A stretch of 64,000 nucleotides of DNA from positions 1 to 64,000 of the forward strand of contig JAQUVD010000016.1 in assembly GCA_028693555.1 (NCBI GenBank), in the 5' to 3' direction. Shown here one piece after another: positions 7,113-14,124 of the stretch. Source of the stretch: Hespellia sp. (GTDB lineage: Bacteria > Bacillota > Clostridia > Lachnospirales > Lachnospiraceae). Both the position numbers and the translations under genes were made by a program. Each line of letters begins with the position of its first letter. The first letter of the stretch is position 1. The notes under the pieces are model-generated. The model was not told the DNA's origin. It saw nothing but the letters and a program-made list of their open reading frames with translations, and did no database searches.

Positions 7113-7541
7113 TTAGAAGAACACATCAACTAATTTCTTAATAACTAACTTTTTCAAGTATGTTGAATCTTCTGCATTAATATCAATATCATAAAGGTCA
7201 AACGACTCTACAAAATTTTGTGTAGTTTCTTTTAACTCTTCAAGTCCAATTATTTCAGAGATCGCATATCTTACACTTTTTTCTACGCTGTTAATACGAG
7301 ATTCACTATCTAAAAACATATGTAGCGCAATGTCACAATCCAGTTTTAAGCTGCTTGTATCAACGTTCGGATATCTTTCACTAAATTTCTCAAAATATAT
7401 TTTTACAAATTCGTCATGATGTTGTTTGATTTCGTCTGACATCTCTGTAATCGGAATATATAAACCAATACTACTGCCACATAACTCTAATTCTTTCACT
7501 GCTACTGTTCCGACATTTACAATTGTTTTTGTTGTTTTCAT
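7113..7541 (-). CDS. Hypothetical protein, paralogue of 7655-8047
   Basis: 142 residues, acidic. The N-terminus (VGTVAVKELELCGSSIGLYIPI) parallels that of its upstream neighbour (MGKVELEGIEVINGQLEVHIPV), and both end in a D-x-x-x-x-K-K-x-x-x-x-K-L-x-x-x-F pattern. I recognise no domain. The start follows GAGAGGTAGGT. A mini-tRNA-like element (7595-7644) lies in front of it, the same arrangement as in the paralogue, so the unit of duplication appears to be element plus gene. Confidence 0.6.
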   Translation of the reverse strand: MKTTKTIVNVGTVAVKELELCGSSIGLYIPITEMSDEIKQHHDEFVKIYFEKFSERYPNVDTSSLKLDCDIALHMFLDSESRINSVEKSVRYAISEIIGLEELKETTQNFVESFDLYDIDINAEDSTYLKKLVIKKLVDVFF

Positions 7542-7594
7542 AGGTTGTACCTACCTCTCGTGAATTTAATTTTTTCCATGGCACTATTGCCAAA

Positions 7595-7644
7595 TGGCAA
7601 GTACGGGATTGAACCGCTGAAGTCAACTTATTGACCGCTTGCCA
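7595..7644 (-). ncRNA. Mini-tRNA-like element 2
   Basis: On the minus strand TGGCAAG (7644-7638) pairs perfectly with CTTGCCA (7601-7595) as a 7-bp acceptor stem. A T-arm follows with GCGG/CCGT and a canonical seven-base loop TTCAATC (7613-7607). In place of D and anticodon arms there is one 5-bp hairpin GTCAA-TAAG-TTGAC (7635-7622). The acceptor plus T-arm is the part of a tRNA recognised by RNase P. Downstream is a second hairpin, TGGC-AATAGT-GCCA, also present after element 1. It sits 113 to 54 nt before the 7541 start and just after the stop of the preceding gene. Confidence 0.6.
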
Positions 7645-7654
7645 ATTCCTATGT

Positions 7655-8047
7655 TTAGAAGCCTAAAAATGTTTCACCTAACTTATTCCAAATTATTTTC
7701 TTGATCATCTTTGTGTCGCTCTCACTTAATGAAATATTAAATCCATCAAATAATTCTGATGTGTCTTTATTCTTATTGTCTGATTTTTGACAGATATATA
7801 TCTGGAATTCAAATTCAGGGTTTGCATATCCAAATGAAACTATTAACATAAAGTCAAAATATACGTCTTCCATAGTATCAATTGTTGGATAAATTTCTTT
7901 ATAATGTTTCATGCATTCATCAATGAACAAATCTACTTTACTATTACGCTCAATCTCTACAGGGATGTGGACTTCTAACTGTCCATTTATCACTTCAATC
8001 CCTTCGAGTTCTACTTTCCCCATATTCGCAATTGACACTTTCTTCAT
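7655..8047 (-). CDS. Hypothetical protein, paralogue of 7113-7541
   Basis: 130 residues, acidic, related over its length to the downstream 7113-7541 protein, with the conserved N-terminal V-x-L-x-x-x-E-V and IPV pattern and a C-terminal MIKKIIWNKLGETF segment. No known domain, signal peptide or membrane helix is seen. The start follows GATGAGGTAATC. The gene is preceded by mini-tRNA-like element 1 (8097-8140). Confidence 0.6.
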   Translation of the reverse strand: MKKVSIANMGKVELEGIEVINGQLEVHIPVEIERNSKVDLFIDECMKHYKEIYPTIDTMEDVYFDFMLIVSFGYANPEFEFQIYICQKSDNKNKDTSELFDGFNISLSESDTKMIKKIIWNKLGETFLGF

Positions 8048-8096
8048 TTTGATTACCTCATCTTTCTTTGATTATTGTCATGGCGTTATTGCCAAA

Positions 8097-8140
8097 AGAC
8101 TATTGGTGGAATCGAACCACCAACAAGAACCGTTTAGCCT
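8097..8140 (-). ncRNA. Mini-tRNA-like element 1
   Basis: On the minus strand AGGCTA (8140-8135) pairs with TAGTCT (8102-8097), 6 bp with one G-U. The T-arm is TTGGTGG/CCACCAA, 7 bp, with the canonical loop TTCGATT (8116-8110). Only 11 nt replace the D and anticodon arms. The following TTTTGGCAATAACGCCATG repeats the hairpin that follows element 2. It begins 2 nt after the stop codon of the upstream gene and ends about 50 nt before the ATG at 8047. Confidence 0.6.
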
Positions 8141-8142
8141 GA

Positions 8143-8298
8143 TTATTTACAAGTAGATTTCAAAAGCTTGTTATCATCAAACCATTTAATGTGACCGCCT
8201 TTGAAATTTGTCCTTGGCTGTAATATCTCCGATTTACCTACTTCCTGAACTATTCCGTTTTTGACATTTACAGCAAATTCAACTGTCTGCTTTTTCAT
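8143..8298 (-). CDS. Hypothetical small protein
   Basis: 51 residues starting MKKQTVEFAV. The start is fixed by a strong AGGAGGTG, whereas the frame could extend upstream over the preceding gene without a ribosome site. The product has a charged C-terminus (HIKWFDDNKLLKSTCK) and no known domain. Its ribosome site overlaps the end of the 8303-8473 gene, indicating coupling. Confidence 0.55.
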   Translation of the reverse strand: MKKQTVEFAVNVKNGIVQEVGKSEILQPRTNFKGGHIKWFDDNKLLKSTCK

Positions 8299-8302
8299 AC
8301 TC

Positions 8303-8473
8303 TTACACCTCCTTTTCAAATTCAGTCTCTGTAATTGCAAAATGTTCTTTGTCAATCTCCATCAACAAACCACACTTCACAGCCTCTTCTAATGGAAATA
8401 AATAAGAATCCGCCTCGTATAAATTTTCATTGCTCCACTTTTTAGCCTCTTCAAGATTTAAAATTTTTAACAT
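8303..8473 (-). CDS. Hypothetical small protein
   Basis: 56 residues starting MLKILNLEEAKKW, set by GGAGGCAGC just upstream. It is acidic, with a LFPLEEAVKCGLLMEID segment and an FEKEV end. The phrasing resembles short phage and ICE accessory proteins. No function is recognised. It lies in a row of four small genes read from the leader at 8881-8995. Confidence 0.55.
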   Translation of the reverse strand: MLKILNLEEAKKWSNENLYEADSYLFPLEEAVKCGLLMEIDKEHFAITETEFEKEV

Positions 8474-8532
8474 TGTGCTGCCTCCGTTCTTTTTTGCTAC
8501 CATCACTATTTTCTGTGGCTAGTTTATAGCTT

Positions 8533-8548
8533 GGAGGGTTGCCCCTCC
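8533..8548. other. GC-rich hairpin after the 8555 gene
   Basis: GGAGGG-TTGC-CCCTCC forms a 6-bp stem (minus-strand loop GCAA) with further partial pairing outside. There is no T-tract on the minus strand, so a processing, stability or partial termination role is likelier than a full terminator. Confidence 0.4.
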
Positions 8549-8554
8549 TTGCTG

Positions 8555-8836
8555 TTATTTAATTCTTAATACTGAATAAGTAGAAACTTTTTCGTATGGT
8601 TTCAAATCATCACCAAGAATCTCACCAAGTTTTTCTTTGTCAAGTGTGGTTCTGCTCTGTGGTTTATAGGTGATCTTTGCTGTAGAAGTAATTTCCGCGT
8701 CAATTTCCTTTTCTTTCATATAAGAAATGATTTCAACCTCTACTGCTTTAACTTCGTTCTCTAGTTCTTCTTTCATTGCTTTAAGTTCTCGGAGTTGATT
8801 AACTTGCATTTCTAATTCTGCTTTTGTCATACACAT
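8555..8836 (-). CDS. Small coiled-coil mobile-element protein
   Basis: 93 residues. The first half, TKAELEMQVNQLRELKAMKEELENEVKAVEVEI, is a heptad-rich coiled coil. The second half has a beta-like ITSTAKITYKPQSRTTLDKEKL and Y-E-K-V-S-T. This two-part layout is frequent in Firmicute phage and ICE operons, where function is unknown. The ATG at 8836 was chosen for its spacing to GAAAGG. An ATG two codons later is possible. A long structured leader (8881-8995) and the operator array (9014-9116) lie upstream. Confidence 0.65.
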   Translation of the reverse strand: MCMTKAELEMQVNQLRELKAMKEELENEVKAVEVEIISYMKEKEIDAEITSTAKITYKPQSRTTLDKEKLGEILGDDLKPYEKVSTYSVLRIK

Positions 8837-8880
8837 AATTTGTACCAACCTTTCTATATAAATATTTGATTGTTATAAGT

Positions 8881-8995
8881 AAAGGCTACGGCTGAATCAT
8901 CTTCTAAACTATTGTTTCGCTTTGGGTAGCTAGTCCTCATTAGTATATGGTTTTCAGCTTCACAACTTTTCGGGTTGTTCGTTTTCGTTACCTTT
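8881..8995 (-). ncRNA. Branched structured leader of the 8555 operon
   Basis: Read on the minus strand, AAAGG (8995-8991) pairs with CCTTT (8885-8881) and encloses a hairpin CAAC/GTTG (8977-8963) and a stem GCTGAA (8958-8953)/TTCAGC (8896-8891). This is a three-way arrangement. It lies within the 5' leader of the small-gene operon. No known riboswitch class is recognised. Confidence 0.4.
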
Positions 8996-9013
8996 ATCTT
9001 GATTACATTTTAA

Positions 9014-9116
9014 CACCAATATTAGTGCTTGTATATTGGCATTTGCACTAATATTAGAGTTTATATTACACTAATATTTGTGCGTTTTGTCTATTTTGTT
9101 TTCACTAGTATTGGTG
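9014..9116. promoter_or_regulatory. Four palindromic operators in the divergent promoter region
   Basis: Four 14-bp sites fit the palindrome CACTAATATTAGTG: CACCAATATTAGTG (9014-9027), CACTAATATTAGAG (9046-9059), CACTAATATTTGTG (9069-9082) and CACTAGTATTGGTG (9103-9116). The last abuts the TATAAT at 9117. The array can control both the minus operon and the plus-strand J-domain gene. The regulator is not identified. Confidence 0.75.
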
Positions 9117-9122
9117 TATAAT
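9096..9122 (+). promoter_or_regulatory. Promoter of the J-domain gene
   Basis: A perfect TATAAT at 9117-9122. The best upstream element is TTGTTT at 9096-9101 with a short 15-nt spacer. Operator 4 occupies the spacer, so binding should block the promoter. Confidence 0.5.
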
Positions 9123-9157
9123 CGTATTAATAAAAGAAATCAAAGGAGGGTTATAAC

Positions 9158-9673
9158 ATGACAAACTATTTTAATAACGTGGAAACATTAGAAGAATTAA
9201 GAAGTCAGTACAAGAAACTATTAAAGAAGTATCACCCAGATAATAAAGAAGGCTCGGAAGAAATAACAAAGAGAATCAACACAGAATACGAAAGTTTATT
9301 CAAAGTATTAAAGAACAGACATGACTCTAAACAAACAGAAAGAACAAGCAAGTCCGAATCAAATTACAATTCTAATATGTATGATTGGGAAAATGACAAA
9401 GCACTTCGCGAAGTGCTACAGAAAATTATCAACTTTGAAGGCATAGAAATTGAAATAGCCGGTCAGTGGATCTGGTGCTTTAACTCATACACCTATAGAA
9501 AAGAATTGAAAGAACTTGGTTTCAAGTTTGGGAACACAAAAAAAGCCTGGTATTTTCATACGGAAGCATTTAGGAAATCAAGCAAGAAGACATTATCAAT
9601 GAATGAGATTCGCAACTACTACGGCAGTACAAAAATACAAGCTGCAGACAGCAAGAAACTATTAGAAGCATAG
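9158..9673 (+). CDS. J-domain protein of mobile-element type
   Basis: 171 residues. The first 60 residues are a J domain with helix II ending in the required HPD motif (KKYHPDNKEG). Co-chaperones use this motif to stimulate DnaK-type ATPases. The C-terminal half (IEIAGQWIWCF, KELGFKFGNTKKAWYFH, SMNEIRNYYG) recurs in Firmicute integrative-element proteins and has no assigned function. There is no glycine-rich or zinc-finger region. AAAGGAGGG gives a strong start. It is transcribed away from the rest of the element, from an operator-rich promoter, together with the lipoprotein gene 60 bp downstream. Confidence 0.85.
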   Translation: MTNYFNNVETLEELRSQYKKLLKKYHPDNKEGSEEITKRINTEYESLFKVLKNRHDSKQTERTSKSESNYNSNMYDWENDKALREVLQKIINFEGIEIEIAGQWIWCFNSYTYRKELKELGFKFGNTKKAWYFHTEAFRKSSKKTLSMNEIRNYYGSTKIQAADSKKLLEA

Positions 9674-9733
9674 AGCAGATTAACAGGGGTGCAACAAGAG
9701 TTGCACCCTCTCACACAAAAGGAGATTGAAGAG

Positions 9734-10123
9734 ATGAAAAGAAGAACAGTAAAAGTATTATTAGCAAGCGTAATCATGGTAACATTATTTGGTGGTTGTA
9801 AGATGAATAAAGTAGAACCTACAGAAATTAAGAAAACAGAAGTCAAGAACAGTAACACGGGAATGTATTACATAGAAGGAAAAGAAGATTTCGACAAGTT
9901 AACACAAATCTTAGAAAACCGGCAAGGTAAAATAATTATTGAAGTATCAAACGGAACTATGACAAGCGACAACGGAGATGGCGAGGACATAAGCGGATAT
10001 TATAGAAAATATGATAACACAAGATTTTCAAAGGGAGACAAAATTCAATCAGTTTTTGTATACAATCCTGATAACAATTACATTGATGATATCCTATATA
10101 GAGTTGACACTCTCATAAAATGA
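9734..10123 (+). CDS. Small predicted lipoprotein
   Basis: 129 residues. The start at MKRRTVKVLL is set by AAAAGGAG with 9-nt spacing. The N-terminus is a lipoprotein signal peptide: basic head, hydrophobic core and lipobox LFGGC with the lipidated cysteine near residue 22. The mature part contains a D-N-G-D-G-E-D acidic turn and no known domain. It would sit on the outer face of the membrane. It is the last gene before a terminator. A surface-exclusion or inhibitor role is conceivable for a mobile-element lipoprotein but is not shown. Confidence 0.65.
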   Translation: MKRRTVKVLLASVIMVTLFGGCKMNKVEPTEIKKTEVKNSNTGMYYIEGKEDFDKLTQILENRQGKIIIEVSNGTMTSDNGDGEDISGYYRKYDNTRFSKGDKIQSVFVYNPDNNYIDDILYRVDTLIK

Positions 10124-10128
10124 CATAA

Positions 10129-10162
10129 AAAAGCCTTTGCCAAGTTGATGGTTTAGGCTTTT
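10129..10162 (+). terminator. Terminator after the lipoprotein gene
   Basis: AAAAGCCT (10129-10136) and AGGCTTTT (10155-10162) pair perfectly 5 nt after the stop, followed by a T-rich stretch. Confidence 0.7.
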
Positions 10163-10433
10163 CTTATTTGTATATAACAATGGACTTTCAGCACGTTTTA
10201 AGGGCTGTTTTACGCTTTAATTGTTGTAAAGCTAGAATTATAAGACTAATGCCAAATAAAGCTTAAAATCAGCGTATTCATGCTATCTAGTTCATTACTG
10301 TATGCAGATGCGTGTTGCAATGGGTGGGGGGTACTTTACATTCTGAAAAGTAATGCGCTATGCCAAAAAGCGTGCATGTGTTCTATCCATGCGTCCGTCC
10401 TCATTTTTGACCTCTCGAACTAATCCACAAAAA
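10163..10433. other. Gene-free stretch with a G-run and a small hairpin
   Basis: No convincing gene. It contains GGGTGGGGGG (about 10323-10332) followed at once by TACTTT/AAAGTA, a 6-bp hairpin. C-runs beside short inverted repeats are seen at some transfer origins, but no relaxase is in view, so this remains a guess. Confidence 0.3.
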
Positions 10434-10700
10434 TCACAGTAACATCAACGCCAATAGTATAGTACCGATTATCGTCAATATTGCCCACGCACTCATTATA
10501 AACTTAATTGTGTTGAGGCTTCGAACCATACTTACTAATATATTTAATTGTAATTCTTCATGCGAATACAAATAATATTTACCGCTACTTCTATCAATTA
10601 TTCCGCATGCATTCTGCTCTGCCTCTTCTTTTGTACAAGGATACATATTTGTATGCACCCCCAACGAATTTATTATTCTCAATTCATTTATATCCTTCAT
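10434..10700 (-). CDS. Small tail-anchored membrane protein, hypothetical
   Basis: 88 residues. The soluble N-terminal 60 residues contain CTKEEAEQNACGIIDRSSGKYYLY, and one hydrophobic C-terminal helix (FIMSAWAILTIIGTILLALMLL) reaches the last residue, so the protein is probably anchored by its tail with the N-terminus inside. The start follows GGAAAGGAAG. No family is recognised. Confidence 0.6.
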   Translation of the reverse strand: MKDINELRIINSLGVHTNMYPCTKEEAEQNACGIIDRSSGKYYLYSHEELQLNILVSMVRSLNTIKFIMSAWAILTIIGTILLALMLL

Positions 10701-10836
10701 ATCTTAACTTCCTTTCCATTCTCATACATCAGCTCATTTTTAGTATCGCAAATATTGTATCAGTTTGTTATTGCGAACTCCTTTGCATTAAAAAGGCTTA
10801 CCGACAAAGGGCAAATCCTTGTGTCATATTCATATT

Positions 10837-11292
10837 CTACTGTACAATTTCTATATCTATTAAGTTGTGATCGTAACTAGCCGAACTCAAAATTATTGAT
10901 GTACAATCCCTATACACAAAAAATCTTGCAGCTTTTACTTTGATTTTTGTACCAATGTCAATCCTGTCCATTATATCAACATTTTCCCCTACTTCTACCA
11001 CCCAATTATCTTCAAGCTGTACATCGTAATAATCAATGTACTCCCCTGATGTAGTATCGTATTCTATTTTCTTTTCGATATTTGTAACTTCTGATGTAAC
11101 CGTTGCGGTAGCCATATCATATTCATCATCATACTTTTTTTCATTTGTATTGCACAAATCCATTAACTCTTGTGAAGTTATTTCAGATTTTGTTCCACTT
11201 GGTGACACTATCTCAGCTTTTATCCCACCACTACATGAACAAAGTAAAATTACACTTGTAATAATACAGATTATACTTGTTATTTTTTTCAT
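10837..11292 (-). CDS. Predicted lipoprotein with OB-fold-like domain
   Basis: 151 residues from MKKITSIICI. The signal peptide ends in the lipobox LLCSC, cysteine near residue 20. The mature part has the beta pattern of an OB-fold of the tRNA_anti-like type: ATATVTSEVTNIEKK, then YYDVQLEDNWVVEVG and IGTKIKVKAARFFVYRDCTSIIL. It would be anchored to the outer membrane surface of the cell. An upstream extension to 11346 exists but would hide the signal peptide. The function is unknown. Confidence 0.6.
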   Translation of the reverse strand: MKKITSIICIITSVILLCSCSGGIKAEIVSPSGTKSEITSQELMDLCNTNEKKYDDEYDMATATVTSEVTNIEKKIEYDTTSGEYIDYYDVQLEDNWVVEVGENVDIMDRIDIGTKIKVKAARFFVYRDCTSIILSSASYDHNLIDIEIVQ

Positions 11293-11514
11293 TTCACATC
11301 TTTGACATCTAATTAAAGCCATCTCTCTTCTCCCCACTCTCATCATTTTTTATCTTACAATTTACTTAATCTCCTTACCACTTATCTTGCACATTTAGGA
11401 TTCAAACACTCATATGTCTTTCCTAAACTGTTGCTAAGTATACAGATTGATATTCTGCATTTGACAATTTAACACACCACTTATCTACTGATTTTACTAA
11501 TTATATCAATGTTA

Positions 11515-12132
11515 TTATTTTGCTTCTATTGAAACCGCAGTGCCACTAACAAATATTGCCAAAGAATTATTTGAAAAAATTTCATAATCAAATGTAACTC
11601 CTATAATTGCATTAGCGCCTAATTGAATGGCAATACTATCCAGTTTGTTTAAAGCACTCCCACGTGCCAATGCGAATTTCGAATCAAAAGAAGTGTTAAC
11701 TGTTCCTAATATGTCTGCAACGCCAGCACCAATTTCTGATAAAAACCCAGTACCAATAATAGTCTGTGTAGAAATCGTTTGTATGTATTTTCTTATCGTA
11801 TATCCCTCGATATTATTACTTACGGTTGTAATGAGGTTTTTTTGAGCTTCAAGAAATTCTTCCGCTACTTTTGTTCTTTCTTGAAGCGAATATATTTTTA
11901 AATATATTTCAATTCCGCACTTCGCATTATCGGTTCCGTATGTCGAAACTAAACGTGAAAGTTCTTTTGATACACTCATATTCTTTTCAACATCATTCTT
12001 TTTATAATACTTCTCAACATCCAAAAGAAGTTTGGAACAGTTCATACATATTTTAATGTCTCCCGTTTTTAAATGTGCCGTTTCCAAGCCTAACACTCCT
12101 GCTTTTTGCCCGCAAATCTCACAATTTGCCAT
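11515..12132 (-). CDS. YbjQ/DUF74 family protein with N-terminal zinc finger
   Basis: 205 residues. The first 40 residues have two CxxC pairs (CEICGQKAG and CMNC) and look like a zinc finger. The C-terminal 100 residues match the YbjQ/DUF74 family: IEGYTIRKYI, then GFLSEIGAGVADI, ARGSALNKL and LGANAIIGVTFDYE. YbjQ forms a pentamer and has been called heavy-metal binding, but its function is not established. The fusion to a zinc finger is less common. The start follows GGGAGGAAAAAG and overlaps the end of the upstream gene. Confidence 0.8.
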   Translation of the reverse strand: MANCEICGQKAGVLGLETAHLKTGDIKICMNCSKLLLDVEKYYKKNDVEKNMSVSKELSRLVSTYGTDNAKCGIEIYLKIYSLQERTKVAEEFLEAQKNLITTVSNNIEGYTIRKYIQTISTQTIIGTGFLSEIGAGVADILGTVNTSFDSKFALARGSALNKLDSIAIQLGANAIIGVTFDYEIFSNNSLAIFVSGTAVSIEAK

Positions 12133-12370
12133 CTCTTTTTCCTCCCTCATATCTCTTGATTTTTCTGAGAATACCTCTAAAACTTTTATCTCTCAATAAA
12201 TATATTCTATCACGACTTACAGGAAATTCCGACATGAAATCCGGATTATCTAAAAAAAATGTGTTCTGCTCTTCATCTGTCAGGTCAATTAGATGCTCTT
12301 CGTAAAAGTCCAAATCATCACCCATTATAAAATTCAAGAATCTTTTGCACTGTTCTGCTGTCATATCCAT
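12119..12370 (-). CDS. Hypothetical small acidic protein
   Basis: 83 residues, acidic (DDLDFYEEHLIDLTDEEQNTFF), with a basic C-terminus. No domain is recognised. Its end overlaps the start of the YbjQ-like gene by 14 bp, so the two are translationally coupled. The start follows AAAGGAAAA. Confidence 0.55.
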   Translation of the reverse strand: MDMTAEQCKRFLNFIMGDDLDFYEEHLIDLTDEEQNTFFLDNPDFMSEFPVSRDRIYLLRDKSFRGILRKIKRYEGGKRDGKL

Positions 12371-12438
12371 ATATTTTTCAATTTTCCTTTATCGTTTCTC
12401 TATCTAGTATATTCGTTTTATCGAAGATATTCAAGTAC

Positions 12439-12457
12439 TAGCATACACTTTATGCTA
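12439..12457. promoter_or_regulatory. Palindrome upstream of the XRE gene at 12479
   Basis: TAGCATA-CACTT-TATGCTA has perfect 7-bp arms, 21 bp before the start codon of a Cro-like regulator. It is a probable autoregulatory operator. Confidence 0.6.
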
Positions 12458-12478
12458 ATCTAAAGGACGGTAAAAAAC

Positions 12479-12697
12479 ATGATTGATTATTCTCCATTTT
12501 GGAAAACTTTAGAAAACTCTGAGGAAAACTGGTACACACTCACAGCTAAACATCATTTGTCCCATAGCACACTACATCGGTTGAAACATGGACAAGATAT
12601 CAGTATGAAGACAATTAATGATTTATGTCGAATACTAAATTGTGAGATTCAAGATATTGCTCAATATATCCCATCAAATGAGGATCAGCGGTTATAG
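12479..12697 (+). CDS. XRE/Cro-type regulator (HTH_26-like)
   Basis: 72 residues, close to the shortest form of this family: YSPFWKTLENSEENWYTLTAKHHLSHSTLHRLKHGQDISMKTINDLCRILNC carries the five helices, with the recognition helix at SHSTLHRLKHG. It is related to the regulator at 4804-5160 but lacks its insertion. The AAAGGACGG ribosome site and the upstream palindrome (12439-12457) support an independently controlled, self-regulated gene on the plus strand. Confidence 0.85.
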   Translation: MIDYSPFWKTLENSEENWYTLTAKHHLSHSTLHRLKHGQDISMKTINDLCRILNCEIQDIAQYIPSNEDQRL

Positions 12698-12790
12698 GGG
12701 GGGTGTTTCCATTTCAAAAAAGCAAGTACCTACCATATCCATACTACACCTCAATATTTAAGCCAATCGGGCAGCAGTCAGAGAAAAAAA

Positions 12791-12822
12791 TAGGCATACC
12801 AAGTATTTCTACTCGATATGCC
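12791..12822 (-). terminator. Terminator of the HNH/NUMOD gene
   Basis: AGGCATA (12791-12797) and TATGCCT (12816-12822) form the stem with an inner AGTA/TACT pairing. On the minus strand it is followed by a run of seven T. It also lies downstream of the plus-strand XRE gene. Confidence 0.7.
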
Positions 12823-12829
12823 TTATCTA

Positions 12830-13840
12830 TTAATACGGTTCAACTTCATAATCAACCAGTGCATCATATATTTCTACTGGTAATTTATCAATATATTTAT
12901 CTGTCATCATAACGATATACGCTTCTTTGTGTTTCTTATAATCTAAAAACGCCTCTTCTGGAGTATTCCTGTATCGTAGCTTTACCGTCTTACATTCTGT
13001 GTTCTCATCACGAAGAGCTTTATCCATTAAAATCTGAGCATAATATTTGTTTTTCGCTTCGTCAAATCTCACACCATAAGGCAATTCGCTTTTGAGGCGG
13101 TCGTATTTAGCATTATAATGTTTCTTGCTATTGGAAAGCATTGTGTTCAATGTCCACGGTAACCAGCAGATTTTACCAGGCGCATAATCTTTGTTACCTT
13201 TAACAAGTAAATCCTTATCAACTACCATCTGTTCTCCGTCACAATCATAATAAATTGATTCTAGATATTCAATACACAATTCCGGATCATCTTCCCACGG
13301 TTTATACATAGTCGCATCTGCATACTGTGGATACCATTTCTTTGTTTCAATATCATGTGTACGTTTGTAAATTAAATTGTACGATGATTTTGCCTTCTCA
13401 TGTCCTTTGTATAGATAGTCAATATACTCCTGTCTGCTTGCATATTCATGTATGCCAGCCGCACCAGTTCTAACCGCATAAACTTCTGTTGAATCTATAA
13501 GAGCCAAATTTCTATAGTAATTGTTTGCTTTATTCCCATCAATATGCATAACTCTCCTTTTTCCCTTTATAGGAAATAAAAAGTGTTCTGCAACAAGATC
13601 TTTAATATATGTGTCTTTAGGAATTCTATCTTTTCCCACATAATAATTTGTCAATGTCAAATGAACATTTCCCGTCTTATACATATAAAAGTTATTTTTA
13701 CCTTTAAGATTATTTACTACTCTTCCATAATTTGATACCCAATAGTTGAATGTGTTATTTATTTGTACAAATATTTCATCCTGTGCGATTGGTTCTATTT
13801 TTGCCTTGTTAAGATTTAATATTTCTTGATTGTTTTTCAC
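12830..13840 (-). CDS. NUMOD4/HNH homing-endonuclease-like protein
   Basis: 336 residues from a GTG placed 11 nt behind AAAGGAG. An ATG at 13891 is the upstream alternative. The region FNYWVSNYGRVVN is a NUMOD4-type motif, and VMHIDGNKANNYYRNLAL is the H-N part of an HNH_3 domain. The long C-terminal half, ending near GVRFDEAKNKYYAQI and RYRNTPEEAFLDYKKHK, looks like a DNA-binding AP2-type module. Together these point to a phage-type homing nuclease that can spread its own gene. It lies between the gp10-like gene and the terminator at 12791. Confidence 0.75.
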   Translation of the reverse strand: MKNNQEILNLNKAKIEPIAQDEIFVQINNTFNYWVSNYGRVVNNLKGKNNFYMYKTGNVHLTLTNYYVGKDRIPKDTYIKDLVAEHFLFPIKGKRRVMHIDGNKANNYYRNLALIDSTEVYAVRTGAAGIHEYASRQEYIDYLYKGHEKAKSSYNLIYKRTHDIETKKWYPQYADATMYKPWEDDPELCIEYLESIYYDCDGEQMVVDKDLLVKGNKDYAPGKICWLPWTLNTMLSNSKKHYNAKYDRLKSELPYGVRFDEAKNKYYAQILMDKALRDENTECKTVKLRYRNTPEEAFLDYKKHKEAYIVMMTDKYIDKLPVEIYDALVDYEVEPY

Positions 13841-13957
13841 TGAAATGGTTACTCCTTTATTTATATCTGCAGTAAAAGAGACGATGTACATTTTTGTATA
13901 CCGCCACTTTATACTTGTTCATGTATTATTGAAGTTAATTGTGCGAACGCACTAGAT

Positions 13958-14107
13958 TTATTTATTCATATCTTCAAAAATTTCTTCGACTGCAACAGCA
14001 ATATGATTATTTACAATACGTTCCAATTCATCTGCTGTACACCGTCCATACAACTGCTCAATATTATTCACATTTTTTTCATTAATAACAACTGCTCTAT
14101 CTGTCAT
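13958..14107 (-). CDS. Hypothetical 49-residue protein
   Basis: A short frame with a good start (GGAGATTAGGAAT before ATG) that encodes MTDRAVVINEKNVNNIEQLY..., acidic and helical, ending EIFEDMNK. It is separated by 17 bp from the gp10-like gene and likely belongs to the same transcript. The mostly hydrophilic helix (ADELERIVNNHIAVAVEEIF) might be an oligomerisation segment. No family is recognised. Confidence 0.55.
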   Translation of the reverse strand: MTDRAVVINEKNVNNIEQLYGRCTADELERIVNNHIAVAVEEIFEDMNK

Positions 14108-14124
14108 ATTCCTAATCTCCATTC

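Noticed and set aside
8920-8960. A hammerhead-ribozyme-like string (CTAATGAG...CGAAAC, minus strand)
   Set aside because: The invariant G of CTGATGA is an A, and the intervening sequence does not form a stem II.
10560-10880. Plus-strand frames over the 10434 and 10837 genes
   Set aside because: They are opposite genes with clear ribosome sites and a signal peptide, and their composition is that of a complement strand.
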